A stretch of 53,562 bases of DNA, taken from positions 1 to 53,562 of the forward strand of contig CAJUAE010000014.1 of NCBI GenBank assembly GCA_910583965.1, in the 5' to 3' direction. The notes under the pieces were generated by a model, which was given only the letters and a program-made list of their open reading frames with translations, did no database searches and was not told where the DNA came from. Below, piece by piece: positions 43,561-51,385 of the stretch. The stretch comes from an uncultured Lachnospiraceae bacterium (GTDB lineage Bacteria > Bacillota > Clostridia > Lachnospirales > Lachnospiraceae). Within the stretch, counting starts at the first letter, position 1. Each line of letters opens with the position of its first letter. The translations under genes were made by a program, and so were the position numbers.

Positions 43561-44232
43561 TTAAATTTGTTTCTTACAAATATCTGCTAGACAACATCTG
43601 TCACAGTATGGTTTGGTTCTTGCAGTGCAGATCTCCCGGCCATGGTCCACAAGTCTATGACAAAACTGATTGCCTTCCTCTGGAGGAATAAGTTCCCATA
43701 AAATCATCTCTACTTTCTTTGGCTCTCTCTCGTCGTCAACTAGTCCCATGCGGTTTGTGAGTCGAATGCAATGTGTGTCCGTCACAATCGCAGGCTTTCC
43801 AAACACATCACCCATAATCAAATTTGCACTTTTTCTTCCAACTCCCGGAAGTTTTAGTAGTGCCTTAAAATCATCTGGCACTTTTTTGTCAAATTCATCT
43901 CGCAGCATCTTCATACAAGCATTGATGTCCCGCGCTTTGCTATGTCCTAATCCACAGGGTCTGACAATCATTTCAATCTCTGAAACTTCCGCATCCGCAA
44001 GTGCCTCTATTGTTGGAAATTTTTCATAAAGCCCCTTTACCACCACATTGACCCTTGCGTCAGTACATTGCGCCGCCAAACGCACACTCACCAACAATTT
44101 CCACGCCTCATTATAGTCAAGAGTACAGTCCGAGTTCGGATATGCATCTTTCAATCGCTCTATAATCTCAAGTGCAAGCGCTTTTTTCTTCTTCAGATTT
44201 TTTATTTTGACTGTTTTCGCTTTTGTTCCCAT
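43561..44232 (-). CDS. nth: Endonuclease III
   Basis: 223 residues. Helix-hairpin-helix KLPGVGRKSANLIMG with catalytic Lys134, catalytic Asp152 in IVTDTH, and the iron-sulfur cluster Cys pattern C-x6-C-x2-C-x5-C near the C-terminus (CTARTKPYC to DIC). It cuts DNA at oxidised pyrimidines and abasic sites. Its start lies 7 nt after the hisS stop, so the two are co-transcribed. Confidence 0.95.
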   Translation of the reverse strand: MGTKAKTVKIKNLKKKKALALEIIERLKDAYPNSDCTLDYNEAWKLLVSVRLAAQCTDARVNVVVKGLYEKFPTIEALADAEVSEIEMIVRPCGLGHSKARDINACMKMLRDEFDKKVPDDFKALLKLPGVGRKSANLIMGDVFGKPAIVTDTHCIRLTNRMGLVDDEREPKKVEMILWELIPPEEGNQFCHRLVDHGREICTARTKPYCDRCCLADICKKQI

Positions 44233-44239
44233 ATTTTGC

Positions 44240-45502
44240 CTAATTTTTTAATCCTTCTTTATAAAACTGTTTTATCTCCTCATAACCGTCTGCTGTAAGC
44301 TGTTCTCTCTGAAATTTTTTATTTTTATTCATGCGTGCGACCAATACCTGTGTACCGTTTTGGCGCTCTTTCTGTGCTTCTGCAATAATATCACAAAGTG
44401 CATTTCCTGATATCCCTTTTTCAATCAAATATGCCACTTTTTTACTCGAATTTGGCACCTTAAAACCATTTTCCAACAAAATTAATATAATGCGTTCAAA
44501 TCCGATAGAAAAACCACACGCCGGAATATCTTTTCCTGTAAATCTTCCCACCATCTTATCATAGCGTCCACCGCCTCCACAGCGTGCGCCAAGTTCTGGC
44601 ATCGCAATCTCAAAGATTGTCCCCGTATAATAGGACATTCCGCGCACCAGTGTCGGATCAAATACCAATTTGAAATAGTCTCCTTTTGTAGCATTCACAC
44701 TTTCTATAATCTCTCGAAATCCTGTCCGAACATCTTCCTCAAGGATTCCCGCAAGCTTTTCTTCCATAAATGTCAAAGTATCCTCTGACACATTCAACTC
44801 CTTAAAAAATGCCAGATATTTTTCAACAGCAGTACTGTCATATCCTTCCTCAAGCAGTTCTCGTTCTACACCTTCTAATCCAATCTTGTCCATCTTGTCA
44901 AGTATAATAAATACATTATCGTAATCTTTTTCATCAAATCCGCTGTAAGCAGCCATTGCTTTTAGGATTTTTCTGTCATTGATACGAATCTCAAAGTTTT
45001 GAAAGCCAAGTCTACCAAGCGTTGTTGTTGTCGCAAGAATCAACTCAATCTCTGCGAGATTGGATTCCTCGCCAAGAATATCAATATCGCACTGCATAAA
45101 CTGACGATATCTGCCTTTTTGTGGCCGGTCTGCCCTCCACACATTCCCTATCTGTAACGCTTTAAAAGGTGATGGAAGTTCATTTGCATGGTTAGAATAA
45201 TATCGAACTAGTGGAACAGTCAAATCATAGCGCATTCCAAAATCAACAACATCTGCATCTGTCTTTGCTGTTTCTAGATTAAGCTGTGCTCCTCTTTTCA
45301 ATACCTTAAATATTAGCTTTTCGTTCTCTCCACCTTGTTTGCTACTTAAATTCTCAATATTCTCCATACAGGGGGTCTCTATTGGTGCAAACCCAAATTT
45401 TCCATAGGTCTCTTTGATTACACTTATCACATAATCTCGTATCTGCATTTCCTCTGGCATAATATCCTTCATGCCATGAACAGGCTTCTTATTCAGTGCC
45501 AT
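44240..45502 (-). CDS. hisS: Histidyl-tRNA synthetase
   Basis: 420 residues; GAGG before the ATG. Class II motifs: RYDLTVPLVRY, motif 2 QIGNVWRADRPQKGRYRQFMQ, the histidine-binding LVRGMSYYTGTIFE, and motif 3 GFSIGFERI. A C-terminal anticodon-binding domain follows, shorter than usual. It charges tRNA-His. It is second in an operon with a small protein upstream and nth downstream; no T-box is seen, unlike many Firmicutes hisS genes. Confidence 0.96.
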   Translation of the reverse strand: MALNKKPVHGMKDIMPEEMQIRDYVISVIKETYGKFGFAPIETPCMENIENLSSKQGGENEKLIFKVLKRGAQLNLETAKTDADVVDFGMRYDLTVPLVRYYSNHANELPSPFKALQIGNVWRADRPQKGRYRQFMQCDIDILGEESNLAEIELILATTTTLGRLGFQNFEIRINDRKILKAMAAYSGFDEKDYDNVFIILDKMDKIGLEGVERELLEEGYDSTAVEKYLAFFKELNVSEDTLTFMEEKLAGILEEDVRTGFREIIESVNATKGDYFKLVFDPTLVRGMSYYTGTIFEIAMPELGARCGGGGRYDKMVGRFTGKDIPACGFSIGFERIILILLENGFKVPNSSKKVAYLIEKGISGNALCDIIAEAQKERQNGTQVLVARMNKNKKFQREQLTADGYEEIKQFYKEGLKN

Positions 45503-45542
45503 AACTGTACCTCACTTTTTTATTTGCGTTATTTTTTAATCC

Positions 45543-45791
45543 CTAATCGCATCCAAAATTTCTAATCGTTCCTTTGGACCAAGGGCTGCCCACATCACAA
45601 CGTCCATGATGATACTGTGTATTTACGGTTCCTTCTTGCTGTTCATCAGACACATTTACCTTTATTCGGCTCACGCCATGTTCCGTCTTACTGTCGAGCA
45701 TATGAATAATATCATCAATTTCTTGCTCCTGCTGATGCTTCTTTCTCTCGGCAAGCTCATCCATATCTTCCAAACCACTAAATACTGCCAT
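45543..45791 (-). CDS. Small conserved-looking protein with Cys-rich end
   Basis: 82 residues with a very strong ribosome binding site (GGAGGGG, 7 nt). The N-terminal half is a charged helix (ELAERKKHQQEQEIDDIIHML). The C-terminal half, YHHGRCDVGSPWSKGTIRNFGCD, looks like a conserved small domain with two Cys and two His, perhaps metal binding. It is first in the operon with hisS and nth. Function unknown. Confidence 0.75.
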   Translation of the reverse strand: MAVFSGLEDMDELAERKKHQQEQEIDDIIHMLDSKTEHGVSRIKVNVSDEQQEGTVNTQYHHGRCDVGSPWSKGTIRNFGCD

Positions 45792-45865
45792 AACAAGCCC
45801 CTCCTTCTATCTTTCATTAGACTTTTCGTGTTTTTTATACATAATCTTTTGCACATCTATAGACC

Positions 45866-45894
45866 ATTATACGTATCCTATTGCACCGTGTCAA
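45866..45894 (-). promoter_or_regulatory. Consensus promoter of the hisS-nth operon
   Basis: Minus strand: TTGACA, 17-nt spacer, TATAAT, a perfect match about 70 nt before the small-protein start. Confidence 0.88.
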
Positions 45895-46008
45895 ACTTTA
45901 TTTCCAATGACCTAAACGTTATCACGCACACATTATTACGATTCACGCCCTATCTAATTTTGATATAATTTTGTTCATTAAGAACATAGACAGTAATATA
46001 TTTGCACA

Positions 46009-46034
46009 CAAAATGCGAAAGAACACGCATTTTG
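46009..46034. repeat. Small hairpin related to 10913-10938
   Basis: CAAAATGCG/CGCATTTTG with an 8-nt loop. The flanks and arms resemble the hairpin at 10913-10938. It may be the terminator or tail of the gene at 46109, but no U-tract follows. The remainder of 45895-46108 shows nothing clear. Confidence 0.5.
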
Positions 46035-46108
46035 GCGCATAATTTTTACTACTTTAGTAGACAAGAGAACAGTAATCACTTGTTTATCAAAATCAGCCAA
46101 AACAAAAT

Positions 46109-46579
46109 CTATCTTCTGCCAAATACAGAATTGATCGAAGCTTCCACACGGCGCAGTGCTTCCACTGCATCATTTAAATTTGCCAGTGTCTTGGAAAGTT
46201 CCTCTGTATCCAGCCCGTCAATCGCGTTATTCCATGCCTCCAAATCTACATTCTCCATTTTCTCTGCCATTTGTTGCATTGTCTTTGCAGCTTGTTGTAA
46301 ATCCACATTTTCCAGCGAAGATTTTACTTGACCAAGTGTCTCATTGATATTTTCAACATCCAATGCTGTCGCCTGCTCCAAAACAGGTTGCACCTGCCGC
46401 AACACATAAGCACCGCCCAGAAGCAAACAGATAAGAAGTAATGAAGTAATAATACACATCACTCTGGTTATTACCAGTTCTCTACGAAATTTCTTTAACA
46501 TCTGTTCAGATACTAATTCTGCGCCCCTTATCGGTTCATTAACACGATACCTTCTCTGTCCGTTTTGTTGTTCATTCAT
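46109..46579 (-). CDS. Membrane-anchored coiled-coil protein
   Basis: 156 residues; GGGGG site before the ATG at 46579. A basic cytoplasmic lead of about 38 residues precedes one membrane segment (VMCIITSLLLICLLLGGAYVL). The external part has repeating LENVDLQQAAKTM / MENVDLEAWNNAI heptad-like units typical of short coiled coils. It resembles DUF948-type small envelope proteins in style. It is divergent from the chemotaxis fusion at 46844. Function unknown. Confidence 0.75.
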   Translation of the reverse strand: MNEQQNGQRRYRVNEPIRGAELVSEQMLKKFRRELVITRVMCIITSLLLICLLLGGAYVLRQVQPVLEQATALDVENINETLGQVKSSLENVDLQQAAKTMQQMAEKMENVDLEAWNNAIDGLDTEELSKTLANLNDAVEALRRVEASINSVFGRR

Positions 46580-46753
46580 TATTTTTTACCCCCTTGATAG
46601 TATTACTTGTTAGACTTTCCTTTGCACCATGAAACTTTAAAAGTCTTTTCTATAAATTATACAACTATTATGTATCGAAACAAAGCAAAATTATCTATCT
46701 GCAATACAAAAAAATAAATTATTATGAACTCTCTGAATTTTTCAAAATAATAG

Positions 46754-46782
46754 TTGTCTATTTTGCATTTTTTTAATACAAT
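46754..46782 (+). promoter_or_regulatory. Promoter of the MshEN-CheX-receiver gene
   Basis: Plus strand: TTGTCT, 17-nt spacer, TACAAT, about 60 nt before the ATG at 46844. Confidence 0.6.
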
Positions 46783-46843
46783 AACAATAAGGTGGATTTT
46801 TCTGACATCTCGGATAATACAACAAAGAAAGGTGCAGATTGTT

Positions 46844-48148
46844 ATGTTTATTCAACTATTTAGTAACTATTTGGTCGAACAGTCAGTTATTACAATTGAA
46901 CAGAGAGACTCCTTTCAGGAGGAAATTCAGAAGACCCGCGTAAAACTGGGAACTATTGCCGTTGCAGAAGGACTGCTGACAAATGAGCAGGCAGAAGAAA
47001 TCAATCATCAGCAGACACAGCAAGACCGCCGTTTTGGTGACATTGCAATCGAACTTGGCTATCTGACAGAAACTCAAGTATCAAAACTTCTGAGTATGCA
47101 AGGCGATTTCGCAATGAAATATTTTCAATTGCTTATTGACACAATTGGTTTACCCATGGAAGCCATCAGAGAACATCTCCATAACTTCCAGAAAATACAT
47201 GGCTTTACGGATGATGAACTGGAGGCTGTAAAAAATGATGATTTCGAGTCGATCATTCCACTCTTTGCCACAGTTCGCGATCCAATGATCACAGATTTAG
47301 CGGGTTTAGTCATGCGTAATCTCACTCGATTTGTCACCAACAATTTCTATTTTGGACGAATGAAAAAAGCCTCAGGTTATTCCTACAGTATGCTCGCAGG
47401 TCAAAAATCTGTCGGTGACTATAATATTTTTCTTGGTTTTAGTGCTACCAGCGAACTCGATGGTATTATTAAACTAGCCAAAAATTATGCAAAGACAGTC
47501 GCTGTCACAAGCAGTGATGAAGTTTATGATGCTGTCTGCGAATTTGCCAATCTAAACAATGGACTTTTTGACTCTGTGCTGAGCGATGATGATATTTTTA
47601 TCGAGATGGTTCCGCCAGAAGTTTATTTAAATCAACAACTATCGGGCAATGCTTACTGTATGCCTGTATATATTGATGGCTCAGAGTTTGATCTCATTAT
47701 TTCAGCAGATGCGGATTTTGTCCCTGGGAACAATCCACACACTTTAACACTAAAAAAGACAGAGCTTTGTACCAACGTTTCCAGCACACTGCCCACAGTA
47801 CTTGTTGTGGACGACTCCTCTCTTATTAGAAAAGTTTTGATCAATCTACTCAATGAGAATGGTTACCAAGTGATTGGCGAAGCGACAAATGGGCTTGAAG
47901 GCGTCGAACTGTATAAAGAGTTGGAGCCAGACATTGTCACTCTTGATATCACGATGCCAGTAATGGATGGTGTGACAGCACTCAGACAAATCAAAGAACA
48001 TAATCCGAATGCAATGGTTGCAATGATTTCTGCTGCTGGTCAAAAAGATAAACTTATGGATGCATTAAGAGAAGGTGCCGAACTATTTTTTACAAAACCA
48101 TTTAATGCACAGGAAGTTATAAAAAGTCTGAAAAATTCTGAATTTTAG
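46844..48148 (+). CDS. MshEN-like / CheX-like / receiver fusion, probable chemotaxis phosphatase
   Basis: 434 residues from the ATG at 46844 (AAAGG 11 nt upstream). Residues about 35-86 look like the N-terminal GspE/MshEN domain, which in some proteins binds c-di-GMP (LGTIAVAEGLLTNEQAEE, FGDIAIELGYLTETQVSKLL). Residues about 150-300 are CheX-like, with the phosphatase signature ExxN at Glu233 to Asn236 (CEFANLNNG). Residues about 318-434 are a receiver with acidic VVDDSS, phosphoacceptor Asp368 (TLDITMP) and Lys418. The parts together suggest a protein that removes phosphate from CheY-like partners under control of c-di-GMP and its own receiver. Confidence 0.8.
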   Translation: MFIQLFSNYLVEQSVITIEQRDSFQEEIQKTRVKLGTIAVAEGLLTNEQAEEINHQQTQQDRRFGDIAIELGYLTETQVSKLLSMQGDFAMKYFQLLIDTIGLPMEAIREHLHNFQKIHGFTDDELEAVKNDDFESIIPLFATVRDPMITDLAGLVMRNLTRFVTNNFYFGRMKKASGYSYSMLAGQKSVGDYNIFLGFSATSELDGIIKLAKNYAKTVAVTSSDEVYDAVCEFANLNNGLFDSVLSDDDIFIEMVPPEVYLNQQLSGNAYCMPVYIDGSEFDLIISADADFVPGNNPHTLTLKKTELCTNVSSTLPTVLVVDDSSLIRKVLINLLNENGYQVIGEATNGLEGVELYKELEPDIVTLDITMPVMDGVTALRQIKEHNPNAMVAMISAAGQKDKLMDALREGAELFFTKPFNAQEVIKSLKNSEF

Positions 48149-48207
48149 AAAATGGAATAGTGAAAATTACTACTTGATTTCACTTGGGTGCCTGTGTGCA
48201 TAAAAGG

Positions 48208-48245
48208 TTGCACCGGAACAATCTATTCGGATTATTCCGGTGCAA
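48208..48245. terminator. Bidirectional terminator hairpin
   Basis: 11-bp stem TTGCACCGGAA/TTCCGGTGCAA (48208-48218 with 48235-48245) with inner AATC/GATT. It lies between convergent genes ending at 48148 (plus) and 48285 (minus). On the minus strand CTTTTA follows. Confidence 0.8.
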
Positions 48246-48284
48246 TAAAAGTGTGTTATGTATAGAGAATTTTAACTTGTAAGC

Positions 48285-49358
48285 TTATAAAACATAATGT
48301 TCCACATCATAGAGCAATTTCTGCCAAGCATCTTCATGGTCCACATAATAAATAGGACACTTTTTTCCACCACAGTCATAATGACGTAAAATATCCTGTG
48401 GTTTTAGATTATACTTATCTGTTAGCCATGCTAACATTTCTACAAGAGAATTATAAGTTTCTTGTGTAAACGAACCGTCTTCCGCAGTATAGCAACACTC
48501 AATTGATATAGAATCTTGGTTTCGTTCTATCACTGCATATGCTTCCTCCTCCAAAGGAATACATTGAATAATCTCTCCTTCATAGCCAATAATAAAATGT
48601 GCACTCGCCGCACGCTCATGCGTCACACCAAGATTTTCAAAATAACTTCTATTCTGTGCTGCTGATGTCCCTTGGTTTGCTGTATAATGTACAAATATAT
48701 TGTTGACTTTTGCAAGTTTTGTCCCTGGACGGTTGTATTCGCTGATTGTCAGAAAGTCCTCCTGAATTTGGGGCTTTTTTTCTTTCTCCTCCATGACAAG
48801 CGTTTCTTCTGATAAAGACTTATTCTCTGTACTTCCTATAATTATTGGCGTTTTATGCATACTTTGATAATATGTTTTTCCCATCACAGCAATCGCCACA
48901 CACATTGCTGTGATCCACAAAACAACAAAACCTTGGCTTAGTGCGGCGCGATGTCTTACTTTTTTCGTCTTTACATTTGATTTCGTTTTTTGAGTGGTTG
49001 CTCTGATTCTGTCTGGTTCTCGATATTGCAGTTGTCTTGCTCTTGCCGTGTTCGCTCTTGTGATTCTCACCTGCTCAAAATCCGACTGTACTATGTTTCG
49101 TCTTGCTGATTCAACGCTGTTAATGCTTGTCCTCACTGTAACTTGTCTTGTATTTCTTGCCCTATTAATACTTTGCGTTCTCTGTGGTATAATATCAATG
49201 GTCTGTGCTTTATTCTCTCCTCTATTTTGCACCTTATAGCTGGAGTGCATATTTTGTCTTCTAGTTCTTGACTTCCTAGAATACGAATTTCTATTCCCAG
49301 AGGAGTTAACGACTTCCCACAGTTCCAACTCCTGATTCTGTCGTACCTGATTCCCCAT
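48285..49358 (-). CDS. Membrane-anchored N-acetylmuramoyl-L-alanine amidase (Amidase_2)
   Basis: 357 residues from the ATG at 49358 (GGGAG 8 nt upstream). Residues 1-140 are a disordered, very Arg/Gln/Asn-rich cytoplasmic region. A membrane segment follows (about 145-165, LSQGFVVLWITAMCVAIAVMG). The external part ends in an Amidase_2 domain (about 220-350) with zinc ligands FVHYTANQ, and HYDCGGKKCP with the His-x8-Cys pair. It cleaves the amide bond between MurNAc and the peptide stem. Upstream, 49359-49623 holds only a 7-bp hairpin at 49397-49417 and AT-rich DNA. Confidence 0.88.
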   Translation of the reverse strand: MGNQVRQNQELELWEVVNSSGNRNSYSRKSRTRRQNMHSSYKVQNRGENKAQTIDIIPQRTQSINRARNTRQVTVRTSINSVESARRNIVQSDFEQVRITRANTARARQLQYREPDRIRATTQKTKSNVKTKKVRHRAALSQGFVVLWITAMCVAIAVMGKTYYQSMHKTPIIIGSTENKSLSEETLVMEEKEKKPQIQEDFLTISEYNRPGTKLAKVNNIFVHYTANQGTSAAQNRSYFENLGVTHERAASAHFIIGYEGEIIQCIPLEEEAYAVIERNQDSISIECCYTAEDGSFTQETYNSLVEMLAWLTDKYNLKPQDILRHYDCGGKKCPIYYVDHEDAWQKLLYDVEHYVL

Positions 49359-49623
49359 AGTATATCTCCCTACTGCCTTGTTTTCTTCCCAAAAATCGAG
49401 TAGAGATCCCCTACTCGCGCCAAGCTCTATTAGCTTTGCTGACAATCCTTTTATAGATATGCGTGCGTATAAAAATTCCTAATGAACTCTACAAATATCC
49501 ATCTATATATTAGACATTTTAATCCCCCAAAAGGTTTCACTTAACTACAATTTTTTCATAAATTATATTATACACCAAAACCCTCTAAAATTTCTCTAAA
49601 AATTATTTAAAAATTATTAATTT

Positions 49624-50589
49624 TTATTTAAGAATGGAAAATTCTAACTTCTCTAACATCTTTTTGTCAGAAGCTACTGTTATCCCTGCTGTTGTAAGCA
49701 TATCACCCGAGATTGCAGCGTTGGCACCGCTCTGAAAGCATCGCTCTCCTTTGTCTTTCAAAAGCCATCTTCCACCAGCAAGCCGAATATCTCCGTCCGG
49801 TATTATAAACCGAAAAACTGCAATAATGCGGCAAAATTCCTTCTCTGTTAGAATACGATTCTTTTCATAGGGAGTTCCCATTATTGGATTTAAAAGGTTC
49901 ACTGGAATAGACTTCACTCCCAATCTTCGCAAGTCCAATGCCATATCAATTCTGTCTTCCATTGTCTCACCCAATCCCATAATTCCACCAGAGCACACAC
50001 TAAGTCCTGTACTTTTTGCTGCATTTATCACAGCAATTTTTTCCTCATAAGTATGTGTCGTGCAAATTTTGGGAAAGTACCTTTTCGATGACTCCAGATT
50101 ACAATGCACTCTTGAAACTCCCGCTTCTTTAAGTTTTGTAAACTGCTTTTCATTTAAAAGTCCAAATGACACACAAATTTGAATATTTGTGTGCCTGCGA
50201 ATCACACTGATACTATCACAAACCTGTGCAATTTCCTGGTCATTCAATCGTTTTCCAGATGTAACAATCGAATACCGCAGCACCCCTTGATTCTCATTTT
50301 GTTTTGCTCCTGCCAACAATTCCTCTGTCTGCAAAAGCGGATAACTTTCCTGACAGCTTGTACTATAATGTACACTCTGTGCGCAATATTTGCAATCCTC
50401 TGAACACTTTCCACACTTTCCATTTATAATGGTGCACATATCAAATCGATTTCCGCACATATATTTTCTAATTTCATCTGCCGCTGTTGCTAACTCCTCC
50501 AATGGTTCCTTTGCAAGCGTAATTGCTTCCTGTCGTGTTATATCCTCGCCATTATATATTTTTTCTTTACATTGTTCTATAAAATGCAT
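49624..50589 (-). CDS. bioB: Biotin synthase
   Basis: 321 residues from the ATG at 50589 (GGAGGAG upstream). Radical SAM enzyme: the CxxxCxxC cluster is GKCSEDCKYCAQS; further conserved segments are RVHCNLESS and the GGIMGLGET loop. It inserts sulfur into dethiobiotin. No other biotin gene is near, but the BirA operator on its promoter shows it is biotin-repressed. It may use imported dethiobiotin or unlinked bio genes. Confidence 0.96.
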   Translation of the reverse strand: MHFIEQCKEKIYNGEDITRQEAITLAKEPLEELATAADEIRKYMCGNRFDMCTIINGKCGKCSEDCKYCAQSVHYSTSCQESYPLLQTEELLAGAKQNENQGVLRYSIVTSGKRLNDQEIAQVCDSISVIRRHTNIQICVSFGLLNEKQFTKLKEAGVSRVHCNLESSKRYFPKICTTHTYEEKIAVINAAKSTGLSVCSGGIMGLGETMEDRIDMALDLRRLGVKSIPVNLLNPIMGTPYEKNRILTEKEFCRIIAVFRFIIPDGDIRLAGGRWLLKDKGERCFQSGANAAISGDMLTTAGITVASDKKMLEKLEFSILK

Positions 50590-50605
50590 CTGTATCTCCT
50601 CCAAA

Positions 50606-50652
50606 TGTTAACTTTTATTTTTTATTATAGGTTAACATTGATAGTCCGTCAA
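50606..50652 (-). promoter_or_regulatory. bioB promoter with BirA operator
   Basis: Minus strand: TTGACG (50652-50647), 17-nt spacer, TATAAT (50629-50624). The dyad TGTTAAC-N18-GTTAACA (50606-50637) straddles the -10. Its half-site spacing equals that of the E. coli bio operator (TGTAAAC-N18-GTTTACA). Repression by biotin-loaded BirA is the clear reading. Confidence 0.85.
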
Positions 50653-50707
50653 TTACTATATGCGCATTTTTATATTACTTTTCACACCCAATATCATGAT
50701 GTTAGGG

Positions 50708-51178
50708 TCAAAAGGTATTTTGATGTTCTGCAAAATATTGTTGAAAAAATGCCTCTGCGAAATCCGTTGCTCTTTTCATAAAATCTTCTTGATGACCTTG
50801 TTCACAAATATTCTGCAAATCTGTCTCAAGTAATCTATCTGTCAGTTTCTTCCCAACAAGCAAATGTTTGATTACATTTTCAAAGACAATCCCTGCAATA
50901 TTCTCTGGCAGCTCCTCATAATCAGCACAATAATCTCGTAGTACCTTTCGTACATAATCTTCTCCAAATTTAGATAAAAATCTCTGTTCCTCCACAATAC
51001 TTCTCACATATCGGTCGATGCAATCAATCCCTTGATATTCTATCAAATCTATAAAAATCGGATAATCTAATGTCAAAATGGTATTCTGTGGCGCAAACTT
51101 TTCATCATAATGCCGAAAGGAAGCTGGAATCCCTTTCTGTATCAAATCTGCAAGATATACATTCCCATATGCACACAA
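50708..51178 (-). pseudogene. Probable 5'-truncated remnant of a larger protein
   Basis: Open from about 51211 to 50708 but with no ATG and no ribosome binding site; the only start in the first part is a TTG at 51178. The residues before it (codons for KIYEHHKKEL) still look coding, which suggests the frame once began further upstream. The product is soluble and helical, with ILTLDYPIFIDLIEYQGIDC, GEDYVRKVLRDYCADYEELPENI. By style it resembles the C-terminal part of a clostridial DUF6179-type protein of several hundred residues; this is from memory and uncertain. Confidence 0.45.
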
Positions 51179-51314
51179 CTCTTTTTTATGATGCTCATAA
51201 ATTTTTGGAATTTATGGTATAATAAAGACAACAAAAAGAAATTTTGTGCACTTTGGTACCCGTGTACAGAAAAAGGGAATCCCTTTATTTAAAAGAGTCT
51301 CCCTTATATTAATC

Positions 51315-51380
51315 TGAACTCCCATCTGCCCGCTTTGGCAGGCATACAAATCAGGAGGTGTGAAATTTTAATTTCACACT
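51315..51380 (-). repeat. Two-hairpin repeat, copy R6 (single unit, after pnp)
   Basis: One unit starting 6 bp past the pnp stop: GTGTGAAATT/ATTTCACAC hairpin, CTCCTGATTTG, CTGCC/GGCAG hairpin, ATGGGAGTTC. No gene start follows, so this is a free-standing unit. Confidence 0.85.
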
Positions 51381-51385
51381 ATATA

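Noticed and set aside
45503..45542. T-box upstream of hisS
   Set aside because: The gap is only 40 bp and no GGTACC-type T-box core is seen upstream of the operon; a plain consensus promoter is present.
51216..51296. Possible tiny RNA on the plus strand (extended -10 TGGTATAAT, then short hairpin)
   Set aside because: No -35 element, the hairpin is only about 5 bp, and AT-rich DNA produces such matches by chance.
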